From contig NZ_JAACFT010000010.1 in assembly GCF_029051685.1 (NCBI RefSeq), positions 62,001-126,000 on the forward strand: 64,000 bases of DNA, given 5' to 3'. Shown in pieces: positions 1 to 10,035 of this stretch. A program made the position numbers and the translations under genes. Below the pieces are notes generated by a model. That model saw only the letters and a list, made by a program, of their open reading frames with translations. It had not been told where the DNA came from and searched no databases. The stretch's first letter is position 1; every line of letters begins with the position of its first letter. This stretch comes from Bradyrhizobium sp. CSA207. Lineage in GTDB: Bacteria > Pseudomonadota > Alphaproteobacteria > Rhizobiales > Xanthobacteraceae.

Positions 1-689
1 TTCGGGTGTTTTGCCGGATTCACCAGCATGACGCCGTACTGGTTGAAGAGCCGCTTGTCGCCCTCGGTCAGGATCGCAAGCTCGCCACGGTTCTTGAACG
101 ACAGCCAGGTGCCGCGGTCCGACAGAACGTAGGCATTCGACGACGAGGCCATGTTCAGCGCCGGCCCCATGCCCTGGCCGATCTCGCGATACCAGCCGTC
201 CTTGCCGGCACCGAGGTCGACGCCCGCCTCCTGCCACAACCTCAGCTCAGCCGCATGCGTGCCCGACTTGTCGCCGCGCGAGATGAATGGCGCCTTCGCC
301 GCCGCGATTTTTCGCAGCGCCTCGGTCACGTCCTTGCCACCGGCGATGTGCGCGGGATCGCTCTTCGGCCCGACGATGACGAAGTCGTTGTACATGACGT
401 CGAAGCGTTTCACGCCCTGCCCTTCGGACATGAACTTGTCTTCGGCAGCCTTGTCATGGACGAACACCACGTCGGCATCGCCCCGCCGTCCGATGTCGAG
501 CGCCTGACCGGTGCCGACGGCAACGACCTTCACATTGATGCCCTCAGCCTTCGAGAGCAGGGGCAGCAGATAACCGAACAGGCCCGACTGCTCCGTCGAC
601 GTCGTCGAGGCCACGGTGATCGTGCGATCCTGCGCAAACGCAAGTGTCGACCAGAACAGGATCGCTCCGATGGCGGCAATTCTTCTCAT
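1..689 (-). CDS. tupA: TupA-like tungstate-binding periplasmic protein (3' end outside window)
   Basis: Probable extracytoplasmic binding protein of a tungstate-type (TupABC) ABC importer, which would supply W or Mo for molybdopterin enzymes. The reverse strand reads from ATG at 689: a signal peptide (MRRIAAIGAILFWSTLAFA, cleavage near residue 19), then the family hallmark ASTTSTEQSGLF near residue 28, GDADVVFVHD near 72, and FNQYGVMLVNPAKHP at the window edge. The reading frame stays open for 229 codons and runs off the left end, so the C-terminus and the permease/ATPase partners, if present, lie outside. A GAGGAC ribosome site sits just upstream of the ATG. Family identity rests on the N- and C-terminal motifs; molybdate-binding relatives are the alternative. 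The window is rich in Mo enzymes, which makes the neighbourhood notable, but no operon link can be shown. Confidence 0.85.
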   Translation of the reverse strand, partial: MRRIAAIGAILFWSTLAFAQDRTITVASTTSTEQSGLFGYLLPLLSKAEGINVKVVAVGTGQALDIGRRGDADVVFVHDKAAEDKFMSEGQGVKRFDVMYNDFVIVGPKSDPAHIAGGKDVTEALRKIAAAKAPFISRGDKSGTHAAELRLWQEAGVDLGAGKDGWYREIGQGMGPALNMASSSNAYVLSDRGTWLSFKNRGELAILTEGDKRLFNQYGVMLVNPAKHP

Positions 690-1017
690 GCATCGTCCTC
701 AGATATCGAGCGTTCCAGACTACCCTCACGAGGATGACGCGAGAACCCCGACGTTCGGTGCAATGCACCTTGCGACCCGATGTTGCCGAGCCGTAGCTAG
801 GAACGTCATCTTCGCATTCAGGTTGTCTTGAGCTACCTCGGCTTTGGCCGTAGCCACCGGATCGCACGGATGCCGCGCCGCTCGCGCCCGATGGATGCGT
901 GGATGTTCTGCAATTGGTCCCACCTACATTGACATCGGTGTGACGGCCGGGGCAGTTTTTTGTATTGCTGGCGAATCAGCGATCGCCTCACGCCGAGTAC
1001 CTCTTGGACAACTCCCA
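690..1017. other. Divergent intergenic region without a recognisable gene
   Basis: This roughly 330-base gap lies between the leftward tupA-like gene and the rightward repeat-protein gene, so promoters for both should be here. The reading frame of the right-hand gene is open back to a TTG at 844, with an in-frame ATG at 895 and GTG at 940, so part of this gap could be coding if the start is further upstream than I chose. The residues encoded there (Cys/Arg-rich, then an isolated hydrophobic run) do not look like a conserved domain. No tRNA or clear terminator was seen. Confidence 0.5.
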
Positions 1018-2136
1018 GTGCTATCGAGACTGATATCGTTGCTGCGCCGCATTCCCGCGGTGAAATGGGCGTTCAACCGGCTTCGGCCTCTGCCGCACAG
1101 CGGCAGCATCGATGTGGCGCCGATCGCTGCGGACGAACCTTCTGCCATCATCGTCGATACCGCCCAGGCCGCTCCGGCTCTCGGCATCAGCATCGATCCT
1201 TTGCACAACGACGCGGACAGCGCGGTCACGGCTCTGATCGCGGAGCATGACGAGGCTATCTCGGTCATCGCGGAGAGCTCGCCGGCAGCGCCGTGCGACA
1301 TCAACGTCAGCGACGATTCATCTCGAACGGCGCCCACAGAAGGTGAGCCGATCGCGGTCGAGCAGACCTTGGGCTCGTCCGGCGTCGAAAGTGAGCCGAT
1401 CGAAGTTTCCGATCTCGTCATTGGCAGCGATACTTCTCCTGAGCTCCCCGCGGAAGTCGAGCCTGTCGCGGACGAGGTCTCAGTTTCATCTGCCGACGTC
1501 GAGAGCACTCCGATCGATGGTCCTGACGTCGTCATCGACACCGATCCCTCCCCCACTGTTCTCGCAATTATCGACCCAACCGTCGTAGACGGCTCGTGTG
1601 TCGCCTTGGTCGACGCCGCAGCTGATGCCTCCGAAGTCAGCACCAAGAGCGATCCAACTTCGGGCATCGCGCTAGAGATCGAGCTGATCACTGCAAACCA
1701 TCCTCAGGTCGCGGCAATCGTCACCGTAGAGCCCACCAACATCGATCCGGCTCCGGCTGTTATTTCTCTCTCCCCGGAGACCAGCAGACCGAAGACGCGC
1801 GGAAAAGTCGCGGAACCGGTCGATCGTGCCACGCTGATCCGGCGACGCTGGGCGGAAACCGGCGTCAGGATGTGGAATCCGCGGCTCCACGGCACTGGCG
1901 ATGCGACGCTGAACATCCAGGGGCGCATCCAGCTGCTACCGCCTGCAGCCGGCGAGACGATGCCGCGCTACGACAAGATGGAATTTAAGATGCTCGGCGG
2001 CCAGATCGTCTGCGAGGGCGTCATCGTCGAAGCGCCCGCGCAATCGAGCCAGCGCAGCTTTGCCCGGCTCGCCGAACCGCGGAACCCGGAGCGGGCCCGC
2101 GAACCGGTGCGGGAACGGCAGGCCGCTCTCGCCTGA
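1018..2136 (+). CDS. Hypothetical protein with acidic repeat region and conserved C-terminal domain
   Basis: No function recognised. From the GTG at 1018 the protein has 372 residues: a short basic amphipathic N-terminus (LSRLISLLRRIPAVKW), about 220 residues of low-complexity acidic sequence rich in E, D, S, P, V and I, and a compact C-terminal part (about residues 270-350) with RRRWAETGVRMWNP, then ATLNIQGRIQLLPPA and KMEFKMLGGQIVCEGVIVE. The middle holds imperfect repeats of about 36-37 residues built on VES-PI---D-VI--D-SP----. The C-terminal part resembles short hypothetical proteins I associate with Bradyrhizobium. The start is uncertain: no strong ribosome site precedes 1018, and TTG 844, ATG 895 and GTG 940 are in frame. 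An opposite-strand open frame (924-1691) is a shadow. It stands alone, about 200 bases from the hutU end. Confidence 0.6.
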   Translation: MLSRLISLLRRIPAVKWAFNRLRPLPHSGSIDVAPIAADEPSAIIVDTAQAAPALGISIDPLHNDADSAVTALIAEHDEAISVIAESSPAAPCDINVSDDSSRTAPTEGEPIAVEQTLGSSGVESEPIEVSDLVIGSDTSPELPAEVEPVADEVSVSSADVESTPIDGPDVVIDTDPSPTVLAIIDPTVVDGSCVALVDAAADASEVSTKSDPTSGIALEIELITANHPQVAAIVTVEPTNIDPAPAVISLSPETSRPKTRGKVAEPVDRATLIRRRWAETGVRMWNPRLHGTGDATLNIQGRIQLLPPAAGETMPRYDKMEFKMLGGQIVCEGVIVEAPAQSSQRSFARLAEPRNPERAREPVRERQAALA

Positions 2137-2338
2137 GCCTTTCCGGTGCGGCGGACTCGCGTTCAATGCCGGCCACGACATAACTCGCCCGCCGGTCGAG
2201 CTGCATGACAGTCGCGTCCGTTCAAACGGCAAGAACACTTTGACTCATCGGCAACATCTACTGTGCCGGCACCGACGGCATCGCCGTCTACGTAACTAGG
2301 ACCTCGCAAGGCCTGCAGAGTCGGAAGGAAGGCCGCTG

Positions 2339-4009
2339 CTACTTCGCCAGGCTCGGCAGATCGAGCCCGCTTGTGCGGGCGCATTCGATCGCTGTGTCAT
2401 AGCCCGCATCTGCGTGCCGCATGACGCCGCTGGCGGGGTCGTTCCACAGCACGCGCTCGATCCGACGCGCCGCGTCCGGCGTGCCGTCGGCGACGATGAC
2501 CATGCCGGCATGCTGCGAATAGCCGATGCCCACGCCGCCGCCATGGTGCAGCGAGACCCATGTCGCGCCGCTGGCGCAATTGAGCAGCGCGTTGAGCAAG
2601 GGCCAATCGGACACCGCATCCGAACCGTCGCGCATCGCCTCGGTCTCGCGGTTCGGGCTTGCCACCGAGCCGCTGTCGAGATGATCGCGGCCGATCACCA
2701 CCGGCGCTTTCAACTCACCGCGCGCGACCATCTCGTTGAAGGCGAGGCCCAGGCGGTGCCGGTCGCCGAGCCCGACCCAGCAGATCCGCGCCGGCAGACC
2801 CTGGAACTTGATACGAGCCTTGGCCATGTCGAGCCAGTTGTGCAGATGCTTGTCATCGGGCATCAGCTCCTTGACCTTGGCGTCGGTCCTGAAGATGTCC
2901 TCGGGATCACCCGACAGCGCGGCCCAGCGGAACGGTCCGACACCGCGGCAGAACAGCGGACGGATATAGGCCGGCACGAATCCCGGGAAATCGAAGGCGT
3001 TCTTCAGGCCCATGTCCTTCGCCATCTGGCGGATGTTGTTGCCGTAGTCGAGCGTCGGGATTCCCAGCGCATGGAAGTCCAGCATCGCCTGGACGTGATC
3101 GACCATGGACGTCTTCGACGCGCGCTCGACCGCTTTCGGATCTGCGGCACGCTTGGCTTCCCATTCGGCGAGCGTCCACCCTTTCGGCAGATAGCCGTTG
3201 ATCGGATCATGCGCGCTGGTCTGGTCGGTGACCATGTCGGGCCTGACGCCGCGGCGCACCAGTTCCGGGAAGATCTCGGCGGCATTGCCGAGCAGGCCGA
3301 CCGAGACCGGCTTTTGCGTCTTCGCAGTCTCCGCCATCATCGCCAGCGCTTCGTCGAGCGTCGCGGCCTGGCGGTCGAGATAGCCGGTGCGCAGGCGCAT
3401 CTCGATGCGGCTCGGCTGGCATTCGACCGCAAGCATCGAAGCACCAGCCATGGTCGCGGCCAGCGGCTGCGCACCGCCCATGCCGCCGAGACCGGCGGTG
3501 AGGATCCATTTGCCGGCTAGGCTGCCGCCATAATGGCGGCGCCCGACCTCGACGAAGGTCTCGTAAGTGCCCTGCACGATGCCCTGGCTGCCGATATAGA
3601 TCCAGGAGCCCGCCGTCATCTGGCCGTACATCATCAGGCCCTTGCGATCGAGCTCGTTGAAATGATCGAGCGTCGCCCAGTGCGGCACCAGGTTCGAGTT
3701 CGCGATCAGCACACGCGGGGCGTCCGCGTGGGTACGAAACACGCCGACCGGCTTGCCGGACTGGACCAGCAGCGTCTGGTCGCCTTCGAGCTTGCGCAGC
3801 GACGCAACGATCCGGTCAAAACTCTCCCAATCGCGCGCGGCGCGGCCGATGCCGCCATAGACCACGAGCTCGCTCGGGCGCTCGGCGACTTCGGGATCGA
3901 GATTGTTCATGAGCATGCGGAGCGGCGCTTCCGTCAGCCAGCTCTTGGCGCTGATGTCGCTGCCCCGCGGGGCGCGGATGGTGCGGTCATTGTCCAGTCG
4001 GCGGTTCAT
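2339..4009 (-). CDS. hutU: Urocanate hydratase (HutU)
   Basis: Second enzyme of histidine degradation: cytosolic, NAD-dependent hydration of urocanate to 4-imidazolone-5-propionate. The 556-residue product is full length for urocanase. It opens with the family N-terminus [15 protein letters not shown], has the glycine-rich NAD-binding stretch [17 protein letters not shown] near residue 170, [15 protein letters not shown] in the second half, and [18 protein letters not shown] near the C-terminus. The frame is open six codons further upstream (to 4027), but the ATG at 4009 has a GAAGAGG ribosome site at the right distance and matches the family start. It is the last gene of hutI-hutH-hutU, 23 bases after hutH, and should be under the same HutC-type control. 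The identification is secure. Confidence 0.97.
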   Translation of the reverse strand: MNRRLDNDRTIRAPRGSDISAKSWLTEAPLRMLMNNLDPEVAERPSELVVYGGIGRAARDWESFDRIVASLRKLEGDQTLLVQSGKPVGVFRTHADAPRVLIANSNLVPHWATLDHFNELDRKGLMMYGQMTAGSWIYIGSQGIVQGTYETFVEVGRRHYGGSLAGKWILTAGLGGMGGAQPLAATMAGASMLAVECQPSRIEMRLRTGYLDRQAATLDEALAMMAETAKTQKPVSVGLLGNAAEIFPELVRRGVRPDMVTDQTSAHDPINGYLPKGWTLAEWEAKRAADPKAVERASKTSMVDHVQAMLDFHALGIPTLDYGNNIRQMAKDMGLKNAFDFPGFVPAYIRPLFCRGVGPFRWAALSGDPEDIFRTDAKVKELMPDDKHLHNWLDMAKARIKFQGLPARICWVGLGDRHRLGLAFNEMVARGELKAPVVIGRDHLDSGSVASPNRETEAMRDGSDAVSDWPLLNALLNCASGATWVSLHHGGGVGIGYSQHAGMVIVADGTPDAARRIERVLWNDPASGVMRHADAGYDTAIECARTSGLDLPSLAK

Positions 4010-4032
4010 GAAAGCCTCTTCAAGCATCTTAT

Positions 4033-5592
4033 TCAGATAAGTCCCGGAAACGGATCGGTCGGAAGCGCAGCGATCGCAGCCGCTGGCAGGGCGCCAGCTT
4101 CCACGAGCGTGGCCGCTCTGGCGAGATCGTCCGCCATGTAGCGATCGGCGCCGAGCGCGGGCACCTGTTCGCGCAAAGTGGCGATCACGGCAACGAGCGG
4201 CGCGCTGGTCGCGTGCGGCGCGCGCAGCGTGATGCCTTGTGCGGCGACCAGAAGCTCGATGCCGATGATGGCGGCGAGATTGTCGGCCATGTCGGAGAGA
4301 CGACGGGCGGCATGCGCAGCCATCGAGACGTGGTCTTCCTGATTGGCGCTGGTTGGCGTCGAATCGATCGAGCAGGCGAGTGCGCGCTGCTTGTTCTCGG
4401 CATAGAGCGCGGCGGCCGTGACCTCGGCGATCATGAAGCCGGAATTGATGCCGGGGTCGGGCGTCAGGAATGGCGGCAGCCCAAAATTCAGCGCCGGATC
4501 GACCAGCGTCGCGATGCGTCGCTCGCTGATTGCGCCGATCTCCGACAGCGCCAGCGCGATTGCGTCCGCGGCAAACGCCACCGGTTCGGCGTGAAAATTG
4601 CCGCCCGAGACGATCTCGCCGGTTTCAACGAGAACCAGTGGATTATCGGTGACGGCATTGGCCTCGACGATCAAGGTGCGTGCGGCCTGCGTGATCAGGT
4701 CGAGGGCGGCGCCTGTGACCTGTGGCTGGCAGCGCAGACAATAGGGATCTTGCACACGTTCGTCGCCCTCGAGATGCGACTGCCTGATATCGCTGCCGTC
4801 GAGCAATGCCATCAGTGTCGCTGCCGCGGCGATCTGCCCGGCATGGCCGCGCAACGCCTGGATTTCGCTGCGGAACGGCGCCGTTGACGCCATCGCCGCA
4901 TCGACCGACAGCGCGCCGGTCACGAGCGCGGCGCAAGCGAGACGAAACGCGCGGAGCACGCCGGAAATGGCGTAGGCGGTCGAGAACTGCGTGCCGTTGA
5001 TCAGCGCGAGCCCCTCCTTCGGCCCAAGGGTCAGCGGCGTCAGGCCGGCCGCGGCGAGCGCCTCGCTGCCGGACACCATCTTGCCCTCGACGAGCGCCTG
5101 CCCCTCACCGATCATGACGGCGGTCATGTGCGCGAGTGGCGCAAGATCGCCGGAGGCGCCGACCGAGCCCTGCTGCGGCACCAGCGGATAGACGCGCTGC
5201 GCCAGCATTCCCTGCAGCTGCTCGATCACCTCGCGCCGCACGCCGGAGGCGCCACGTCCGAGCGAGACGATCTTCAGCGCCATCATCAGCCGCACAATCG
5301 GCTCAGGCGTCGCCGGCCCGACGCCGCAGCAATGCGAGACGATGAGGTTGCGCTGGAGCAGCGCGGTCTGGTCGGGCGGAATGCGCTTTGAGGCGAGCTT
5401 ACCAAAGCCGGTATTGATGCCGTAGACCGGCGCGTCGGCGCGCGCGGCTTTCGTGACGATCGCAGCGGCCGCCTCTACGCGCGGCCAGAATGCCGGATCA
5501 AGAACGATGGGAGCCCCGGTCAGCACGCGCGCGAGTTCGTCGAGGCTGACCGCACCCGGTTTGACGATGATCGGCGTGCCGGCGTCCGTCAC
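4033..5592 (-). CDS. hutH: Histidine ammonia-lyase (HutH)
   Basis: First enzyme of histidine degradation: non-oxidative deamination of L-histidine to urocanate and ammonia. The 519-residue protein contains YGINTGFG (residues 58-65) and [14 protein letters not shown], in which Ala-Ser-Gly at about 146-148 cyclises to the MIO electrophile; both are hallmarks of the ammonia-lyase/aminomutase family. The frame is open to 5688, but the start chosen is the GTG at 5592 because it overlaps the hutI stop (GTGA) and follows an AGGGGA ribosome site, indicating translational coupling. Tyrosine ammonia-lyases share the fold, but the hut context settles the substrate. Confidence 0.97.
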   Translation of the reverse strand: MTDAGTPIIVKPGAVSLDELARVLTGAPIVLDPAFWPRVEAAAAIVTKAARADAPVYGINTGFGKLASKRIPPDQTALLQRNLIVSHCCGVGPATPEPIVRLMMALKIVSLGRGASGVRREVIEQLQGMLAQRVYPLVPQQGSVGASGDLAPLAHMTAVMIGEGQALVEGKMVSGSEALAAAGLTPLTLGPKEGLALINGTQFSTAYAISGVLRAFRLACAALVTGALSVDAAMASTAPFRSEIQALRGHAGQIAAAATLMALLDGSDIRQSHLEGDERVQDPYCLRCQPQVTGAALDLITQAARTLIVEANAVTDNPLVLVETGEIVSGGNFHAEPVAFAADAIALALSEIGAISERRIATLVDPALNFGLPPFLTPDPGINSGFMIAEVTAAALYAENKQRALACSIDSTPTSANQEDHVSMAAHAARRLSDMADNLAAIIGIELLVAAQGITLRAPHATSAPLVAVIATLREQVPALGADRYMADDLARAATLVEAGALPAAAIAALPTDPFPGLI

Positions 5593-6803
5593 TGTCCCCT
5601 CCACACCCGATGATGCAGCGGATTGAAACCGATGCGATAAACGAGCTCGGCGGGACGCTCGACGTCCCAAATCGCGAGATCGCACCATTTGCCGGCTTCG
5701 AGCGTGCCCGTTTCATGGAGCACGCCGAGCGCGCGGGCGCCTTCACGCGTCACGCCGGCGATGCATTCGGCGACCGTCATCCGGAACAGCGTCGCGCCCA
5801 TATTCGTGGCGAGCAGCAACGAGGTCAGCGGCGAGCTGCCGGGATTGCAATCGGTCGCAAGCGCCATGTTGACGCCGTGCTTGCGGAACGTCTCGACCGG
5901 CGGCTTCTGCGTCTCGCGGATGAAATAGAAGGCGCCGGGCAGCAGCACGGCCACCGTTCCGGCTTTTGCCATCGCGACCGCCCCAGCCTCATCCGTGTGC
6001 TCTAAATGATCCGCTGACAGCGCCGAGAATTTTGCGGCGAGGGCCGCGCCGCCAAGGTTTGACAACTGGTCGGCGTGAAGCTTGACTGGCAAACCCAGCG
6101 CCCTCGCGGTCTCGAACACCCGCGTCGTCTGCTCGCCGGAAAATGCGATGCCCTCCATGAAGGCATCGACGACATCGGCAAGGCCCGCCTTCGCCACGGC
6201 GGGCAGCATCTCCTTGCAGACGAGATCGATGTAGCGGTCCTTGTCGCCATCGGCCTCGGGCGGCAGCGCGTGCGCACCGAGGAAGGAGGTGCGGATCGAA
6301 ACCGGCCGCTTGCGGCCGAGGCTGCGGGCGGCCGCGAGCTGCCGCAGCTCCGTCTCGGTATCGAGGCCATAACCGGACTTGATCTCGACCGTCGTCGCGC
6401 CCTCGCCGATCAGCGCATCGAGCCGTGGCAACGCGCTTGCAACGAGGTCGGCTTCGCTGGCCTTGCGGGTCGCAGCCACCGTCGAGACGATGCCGCCGCC
6501 GGCGCGTGCGATCTCCTCATAGCTTGCGCCCTTCAGGCGCAGTTCGAACTCATGTGCGCGATTGCCGCCATAGACGAGATGGGTGTGGCAATCCACCAGT
6601 CCCGGCGTGACCCAGCGTCCTTCGCAGTCGATCCGCTTGATCGCGTCTGCATCCGCAGGGAAGTCCGCCTCGGCGCCCGCATAGACGATGTGGCCGCCGC
6701 GCGCGGCGATCAAGCCGTGCTCGATCTCGCCGAGATCGGGGCGGTCGGCCCGCAGCGTGGCGAGCCGGGCATTGTGCCAGATGCGGTCGAAGCGCTCTGC
6801 CAT
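5589..6803 (-). CDS. hutI: Imidazolonepropionase (HutI)
   Basis: Third enzyme of the pathway: hydrolysis of 4-imidazolone-5-propionate to N-formimino-L-glutamate. It is an amidohydrolase-superfamily protein with the metal-binding [15 protein letters not shown] (His 73 and 75 from the chosen start), [19 protein letters not shown], and the late [11 protein letters not shown] with the conserved aspartate. It is 404 residues from the ATG at 6803, which has a GGA-type ribosome site; an in-frame ATG at 6815 would add four residues and is the alternative. First gene of the leftward hutI-H-U operon, with its start about 30 bases from the palindromic operator at 6834-6853, so repressor binding there should block transcription. 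Its stop overlaps the hutH start. Confidence 0.96.
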   Translation of the reverse strand: MAERFDRIWHNARLATLRADRPDLGEIEHGLIAARGGHIVYAGAEADFPADADAIKRIDCEGRWVTPGLVDCHTHLVYGGNRAHEFELRLKGASYEEIARAGGGIVSTVAATRKASEADLVASALPRLDALIGEGATTVEIKSGYGLDTETELRQLAAARSLGRKRPVSIRTSFLGAHALPPEADGDKDRYIDLVCKEMLPAVAKAGLADVVDAFMEGIAFSGEQTTRVFETARALGLPVKLHADQLSNLGGAALAAKFSALSADHLEHTDEAGAVAMAKAGTVAVLLPGAFYFIRETQKPPVETFRKHGVNMALATDCNPGSSPLTSLLLATNMGATLFRMTVAECIAGVTREGARALGVLHETGTLEAGKWCDLAIWDVERPAELVYRIGFNPLHHRVWRGQ

Positions 6804-6833
6804 GCGAATATCCATACGCCGTGGATGCTTGAC

Positions 6834-6853
6834 TTATATGTCTAGACATATAA
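6834..6853. promoter_or_regulatory. Perfect 20-bp palindrome, probable HutC operator
   Basis: TTATATGTCTAGACATATAA reads identically on both strands. It sits in the 81-base gap between the divergent hutI and hutF genes, 32 bases from the hutF start. HutC repressors are GntR/HutC-family dimers that bind AT-rich palindromes in hut promoters and are released by urocanate. One shared site between divergent hut operons, with a hutC gene at the end of one arm, fits autoregulation and joint control. Assignment to HutC is by context and symmetry, not by an experimental consensus. Confidence 0.8.
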
Positions 6854-6884
6854 TCGTGTCGCGGTTCTGTCCAGCCGGCTTGTA

Positions 6885-8246
6885 ATGATGACCCGCCTGC
6901 ATTTCGCCTCCGTGCTCCTGCCTTCGGGCTGGGCCCATGACGTGCAGGTGGTCGTCACCGCCGGCGCGATCGCCGCAGTGACGCCGGGCGTGGCGCCGGC
7001 CGCGGGCGACGAGCGCCACCACATCGCGCTTCCGGGACTGGCAAGCCTGCACAGCCACGCCTTTCAACGCGGCATGGCGGGACTGGCCGAACTGCGCGGC
7101 AGCTCGACCGATACGTTCTGGACCTGGCGCGAGACGATGTATCGGTTTGCACTGGAGATGACGCCCGACGACGTCGCCGCCGTTGCAACATTGCTCTATG
7201 TCGAGATGCTGGAGCAGGGTTTTACCCGCGTTGGCGAATTCCACTACCTGCATCACGATCGCGACGGCTCGCCTTACGCCGATCTCGCCGAGATGGCCGC
7301 ACGCATCGCGCAGGCTTCCGAGGCGTCCGGCATCGGCCTTACATTGCTGCCCAGTTTTTATGCGCACGGCTCGTTCGGCGGCGCACCGCCGCATTCCGGC
7401 CAGCGCCGCTTCATTTGCTCGCTCGATCGGTTCGCCGCGCTGATCGCTGCGTCGCGCAAGGCCATTGCGAAACTGCCGGGCGCCAATATCGGCATCGCGC
7501 CGCACAGTTTACGCGCGGTGACGCCGGAGGAACTTACGACGATCATACCGCTGGCGGATGGCGGCCCGGTGCATATTCATGCGGCCGAACAGGTCAAGGA
7601 AGTAGAGGATTGCCTGGCATGGTCGGACCGCCGACCGGTGCAGTGGTTGCTGGAGCACGCGCCCGTCGATCAACGCTGGTGCCTCATCCACGCGACCCAC
7701 ACGACGAGTGAGGAAGTCAGCGCGTTCGCTCGGACCGGTGCGGTCGCCGGCCTCTGCCCCATCACCGAGGCGAGCCTCGGCGACGGCATCTTTTCCGCGC
7801 GCGAATTCCTCGACGCGGGCGGCGCCTTCGGCGTCGGCACCGATTCCAACGTCCTCGTCGGCGTCGCCGACGAGCTGCGCCAGCTCGAATACGGCCAGCG
7901 GCTGAAGCATCGCGAACGCAACGTCCTGTCGAGCGCTCCCGGCGTATCGACCGGGCGCGCGCTGTTCGATCATGCGCTCGTGGGCGGTGCGCGGGCGCTA
8001 GCGCAGGAGACGGTCGGCCTCGCGCCCGGCGCGCGCGCCGACATCGTCACGCTGGACAGCGCGCATCCGTCGCTCGCGGGGCGTTCGCGCGACGCTGTCA
8101 TCGACGGCTGGATTTTCGCGGCGACCAGCGGCGCCATCGATTGCGTCTGGGCCGGCGGTGACAAGGTCGTCGAAGGCGGCCGGCACAGATTGCGCCAGTC
8201 CGCGCGCGAACGCTTCAACGCATCGGTGCGGAGGCTCGTCGCATGA
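6885..8246 (+). CDS. hutF: Formimidoylglutamate deiminase (HutF)
   Basis: Converts N-formimino-L-glutamate to N-formyl-L-glutamate and ammonia, marking the five-step branch of histidine degradation. The 453-residue amidohydrolase carries LASLHSHAFQRGMAGL (metal His 56 and 58), TFWTWRETMYRF, VHIHAAEQ, IHATHTTSEE and the late GVGTDSN with the catalytic aspartate, all typical of HutF. Two ATGs are adjacent at 6885 and 6888 and either could start; the ribosome site is weak, consistent with a short leader from the operator-bearing promoter. Its stop overlaps the hutC start (ATGA). This branch normally needs HutG to deformylate the product, and HutG is not visible here. Confidence 0.96.
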   Translation: MMTRLHFASVLLPSGWAHDVQVVVTAGAIAAVTPGVAPAAGDERHHIALPGLASLHSHAFQRGMAGLAELRGSSTDTFWTWRETMYRFALEMTPDDVAAVATLLYVEMLEQGFTRVGEFHYLHHDRDGSPYADLAEMAARIAQASEASGIGLTLLPSFYAHGSFGGAPPHSGQRRFICSLDRFAALIAASRKAIAKLPGANIGIAPHSLRAVTPEELTTIIPLADGGPVHIHAAEQVKEVEDCLAWSDRRPVQWLLEHAPVDQRWCLIHATHTTSEEVSAFARTGAVAGLCPITEASLGDGIFSAREFLDAGGAFGVGTDSNVLVGVADELRQLEYGQRLKHRERNVLSSAPGVSTGRALFDHALVGGARALAQETVGLAPGARADIVTLDSAHPSLAGRSRDAVIDGWIFAATSGAIDCVWAGGDKVVEGGRHRLRQSARERFNASVRRLVA

Positions 8247-8971
8247 GCCTTGCCACTGACGCCGCCGACAAGCCGACGCTCTACAAGCGCATCCGGGCCG
8301 ACATCGAAAAGCGGATCCTGACCGGCGAATGGCCGCCGGGTCACCGCATACCGTTCGAGCACGAACTGGTCGCGCGCTATGGCTGCTCGCGCATGACGGT
8401 GAACAAGGCATTGTCGGAGCTCGCGCAGGCCGATCTGATCGAGCGGCGCCGGCGCGCCGGCTCTTTCGTGCGCCGGCCGCAGCATCAGTCTGCCGTACTC
8501 AAGATCGCCGATATCCGCGCCGAAATCACCGCGCTCGGCCGCAGCTATGGTTACGAGCTGATCCATCGCAAGCTGCGCGCTGCGACCGCTTCGGACCGCG
8601 AACGTCTCGGCGTGAAGAAAGCCGGCAAGGTGATCGCAATTGCCTGCCGGCACAGCGCCGACAACGTGCCGTTCGCCGTCGAGGATAGGCTGATCGATCT
8701 GTCGTCCGTGCCGGAAGCCGCCACCGCGGACTTTGTGCGCGAGCCGCCCGGCTCCTGGCTGCTGCATCATGTCCCATGGACGGAGGCCGAGCACACGATC
8801 AGCGCTGTTGTCGCGGACGATCGCGCGGCGGAAGTCCTCGACATCGCCATCGGCGCGCCCTGCCTCGTGATCGACCGCTATACATGGCGCGGCCCGCGCA
8901 CGATCACGGCGGTGCGGCTGCTTTATCCCGGCGACTCTCACCGCCTTGTCGCCCGATTCAAGGGAGGCTGA
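8243..8971 (+). CDS. hutC: Histidine utilization repressor (HutC, GntR family)
   Basis: Transcriptional repressor of the hut operons, expected to sense urocanate. The 242-residue protein has an N-terminal GntR winged helix (about residues 12-78, with PFEHELVARYGCSRMTVNKAL) and a C-terminal UTRA ligand-binding domain (about 95-235, including YTWRGPRTITAVRLLYPG, the typical HutC ending). It overlaps hutF by four bases, so repressor and enzyme are co-translated. The probable operator is the palindrome at 6834-6853. The next gene starts 115 bases downstream; I see no copy of the palindrome in that gap, so the importer may be read through from hutF or have its own promoter. Confidence 0.93.
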   Translation: MSLATDAADKPTLYKRIRADIEKRILTGEWPPGHRIPFEHELVARYGCSRMTVNKALSELAQADLIERRRRAGSFVRRPQHQSAVLKIADIRAEITALGRSYGYELIHRKLRAATASDRERLGVKKAGKVIAIACRHSADNVPFAVEDRLIDLSSVPEAATADFVREPPGSWLLHHVPWTEAEHTISAVVADDRAAEVLDIAIGAPCLVIDRYTWRGPRTITAVRLLYPGDSHRLVARFKGG

Positions 8972-9086
8972 GAGAACAATGTCGGCACAATTCGTGCAAC
9001 GCTTCGGGCAACGATCCATGCAATCCGGATCGAAACCAAGAGGTCAGCAGGACGTCAATCCATCGATCGACAAGAGGACGACCATC

Positions 9087-10025
9087 ATGCGTAAAGTATT
9101 TGCGACAATCATTGCCCTCACGGCCTCCACTCCAGTGCTCGCCGACGACGTCAAGGTCGGAATCGGTATTTCCGGATGGACCGGCTTCGCGCCACTGACG
9201 CTGGCGAAGGAGGCCGGCATCTTCAAGAAGAACGGCCTCGACGTCACCATCAAGAAGATCCCGCAGAAGGACCGACACCTCGCCATCGCCTCGGGCGACG
9301 TTCAATGCGCGGCGACGACGGTCGAGACCTGGATCTCCTGGAATGCGAACGGCGTCGCCACCAAGCAGATCTTTCAGCTCGACAAGAGCTACGGCGCCGA
9401 CGGCATGGCCGTGCGCAATGACGTCACGGCGATCAAGGAGCTGAAGGGCAAGACGGTCGCAGCTTCCGCGCCCGGCACCTCGCCCTATTTCGCGCTGGCC
9501 TGGATGCTCAAGAAGAACGGCCTCACAGTGAAGGACGTCACGGTGGTGAACCTCGAGCCGGCGGCTGCCGCACAGGCCTTCGTCTCCGGCCAGAACGATG
9601 CGGCAATGACCTATGAGCCGTATCTGTCGACCGTGCGCGCCGCGCCCGACAAAGGCAAGATCATCGCGACCACGCTCGACTACCCGATGGTCATGGACAC
9701 CTTCGGCTGCACGCCGAAGTTCCTGAGCGAGAACCCGAAGGCGGCGCAGGCGCTGGCCGACAGCTATTTCGAGGCGCTCGAGATGATCGCCAAGGATCAG
9801 GCCAAGGCCTACGAGATCATGGGCGCCGATGTGAAGCAGTCCGGCGAGCAGTTCGGCAACTCGGCCAAATATCTGCGCTGGCAGGACAAGGCCGCCAACC
9901 AGAAGTTCTTTGCGGGCGATTTCCTGACCTTCAACAAGGAGGCCGCCGAGCTCCTGCTCGAGATCGGCATCATCAAGGCCGCACCGAAGGTCGAAGACCT
10001 CTTCGACGCCAGCTTCATCAAGTAA
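9087..10025 (+). CDS. NitT/TauT-family ABC importer, substrate-binding protein (hut-linked)
   Basis: Periplasmic solute-binding protein of the SsuA/THI5-like fold, starting an importer operon with the permease and ATPase downstream. The 312-residue precursor has a signal peptide (cleavage after about residue 19, VLA-DD), then VGIGISGWTGFAPLTLAKEAGIF and GLDVTIKK, typical for the family. The open frame reaches back to 8946 inside hutC, but the ATG at 9087 with an AAGAGGA ribosome site eight bases upstream and a signal peptide is the clear start. Family members bind taurine, alkanesulfonates, nitrate, pyrimidines or amino-acid derivatives; the ligand cannot be read from sequence. Position after hutC and before an N-acyl amino-acid hydrolase suggests histidine or an N-substituted amino acid (inference). 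Confidence 0.88.
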   Translation: MRKVFATIIALTASTPVLADDVKVGIGISGWTGFAPLTLAKEAGIFKKNGLDVTIKKIPQKDRHLAIASGDVQCAATTVETWISWNANGVATKQIFQLDKSYGADGMAVRNDVTAIKELKGKTVAASAPGTSPYFALAWMLKKNGLTVKDVTVVNLEPAAAAQAFVSGQNDAAMTYEPYLSTVRAAPDKGKIIATTLDYPMVMDTFGCTPKFLSENPKAAQALADSYFEALEMIAKDQAKAYEIMGADVKQSGEQFGNSAKYLRWQDKAANQKFFAGDFLTFNKEAAELLLEIGIIKAAPKVEDLFDASFIK

Positions 10026-10035
10026 ACTCGCCGAG

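Noticed and set aside
6..737. Forward-strand open frames at the left edge
   Set aside because: They are antisense to a clear TupA-like protein with signal peptide and family motifs; the forward products are Arg/His-rich shadows.
924..1691. Opposite-strand open frame under the repeat protein
   Set aside because: It is low-complexity Ser/Thr/Gly/Ala sequence caused by the acidic repeat codons; the forward frame has the conserved-looking C-terminal part.
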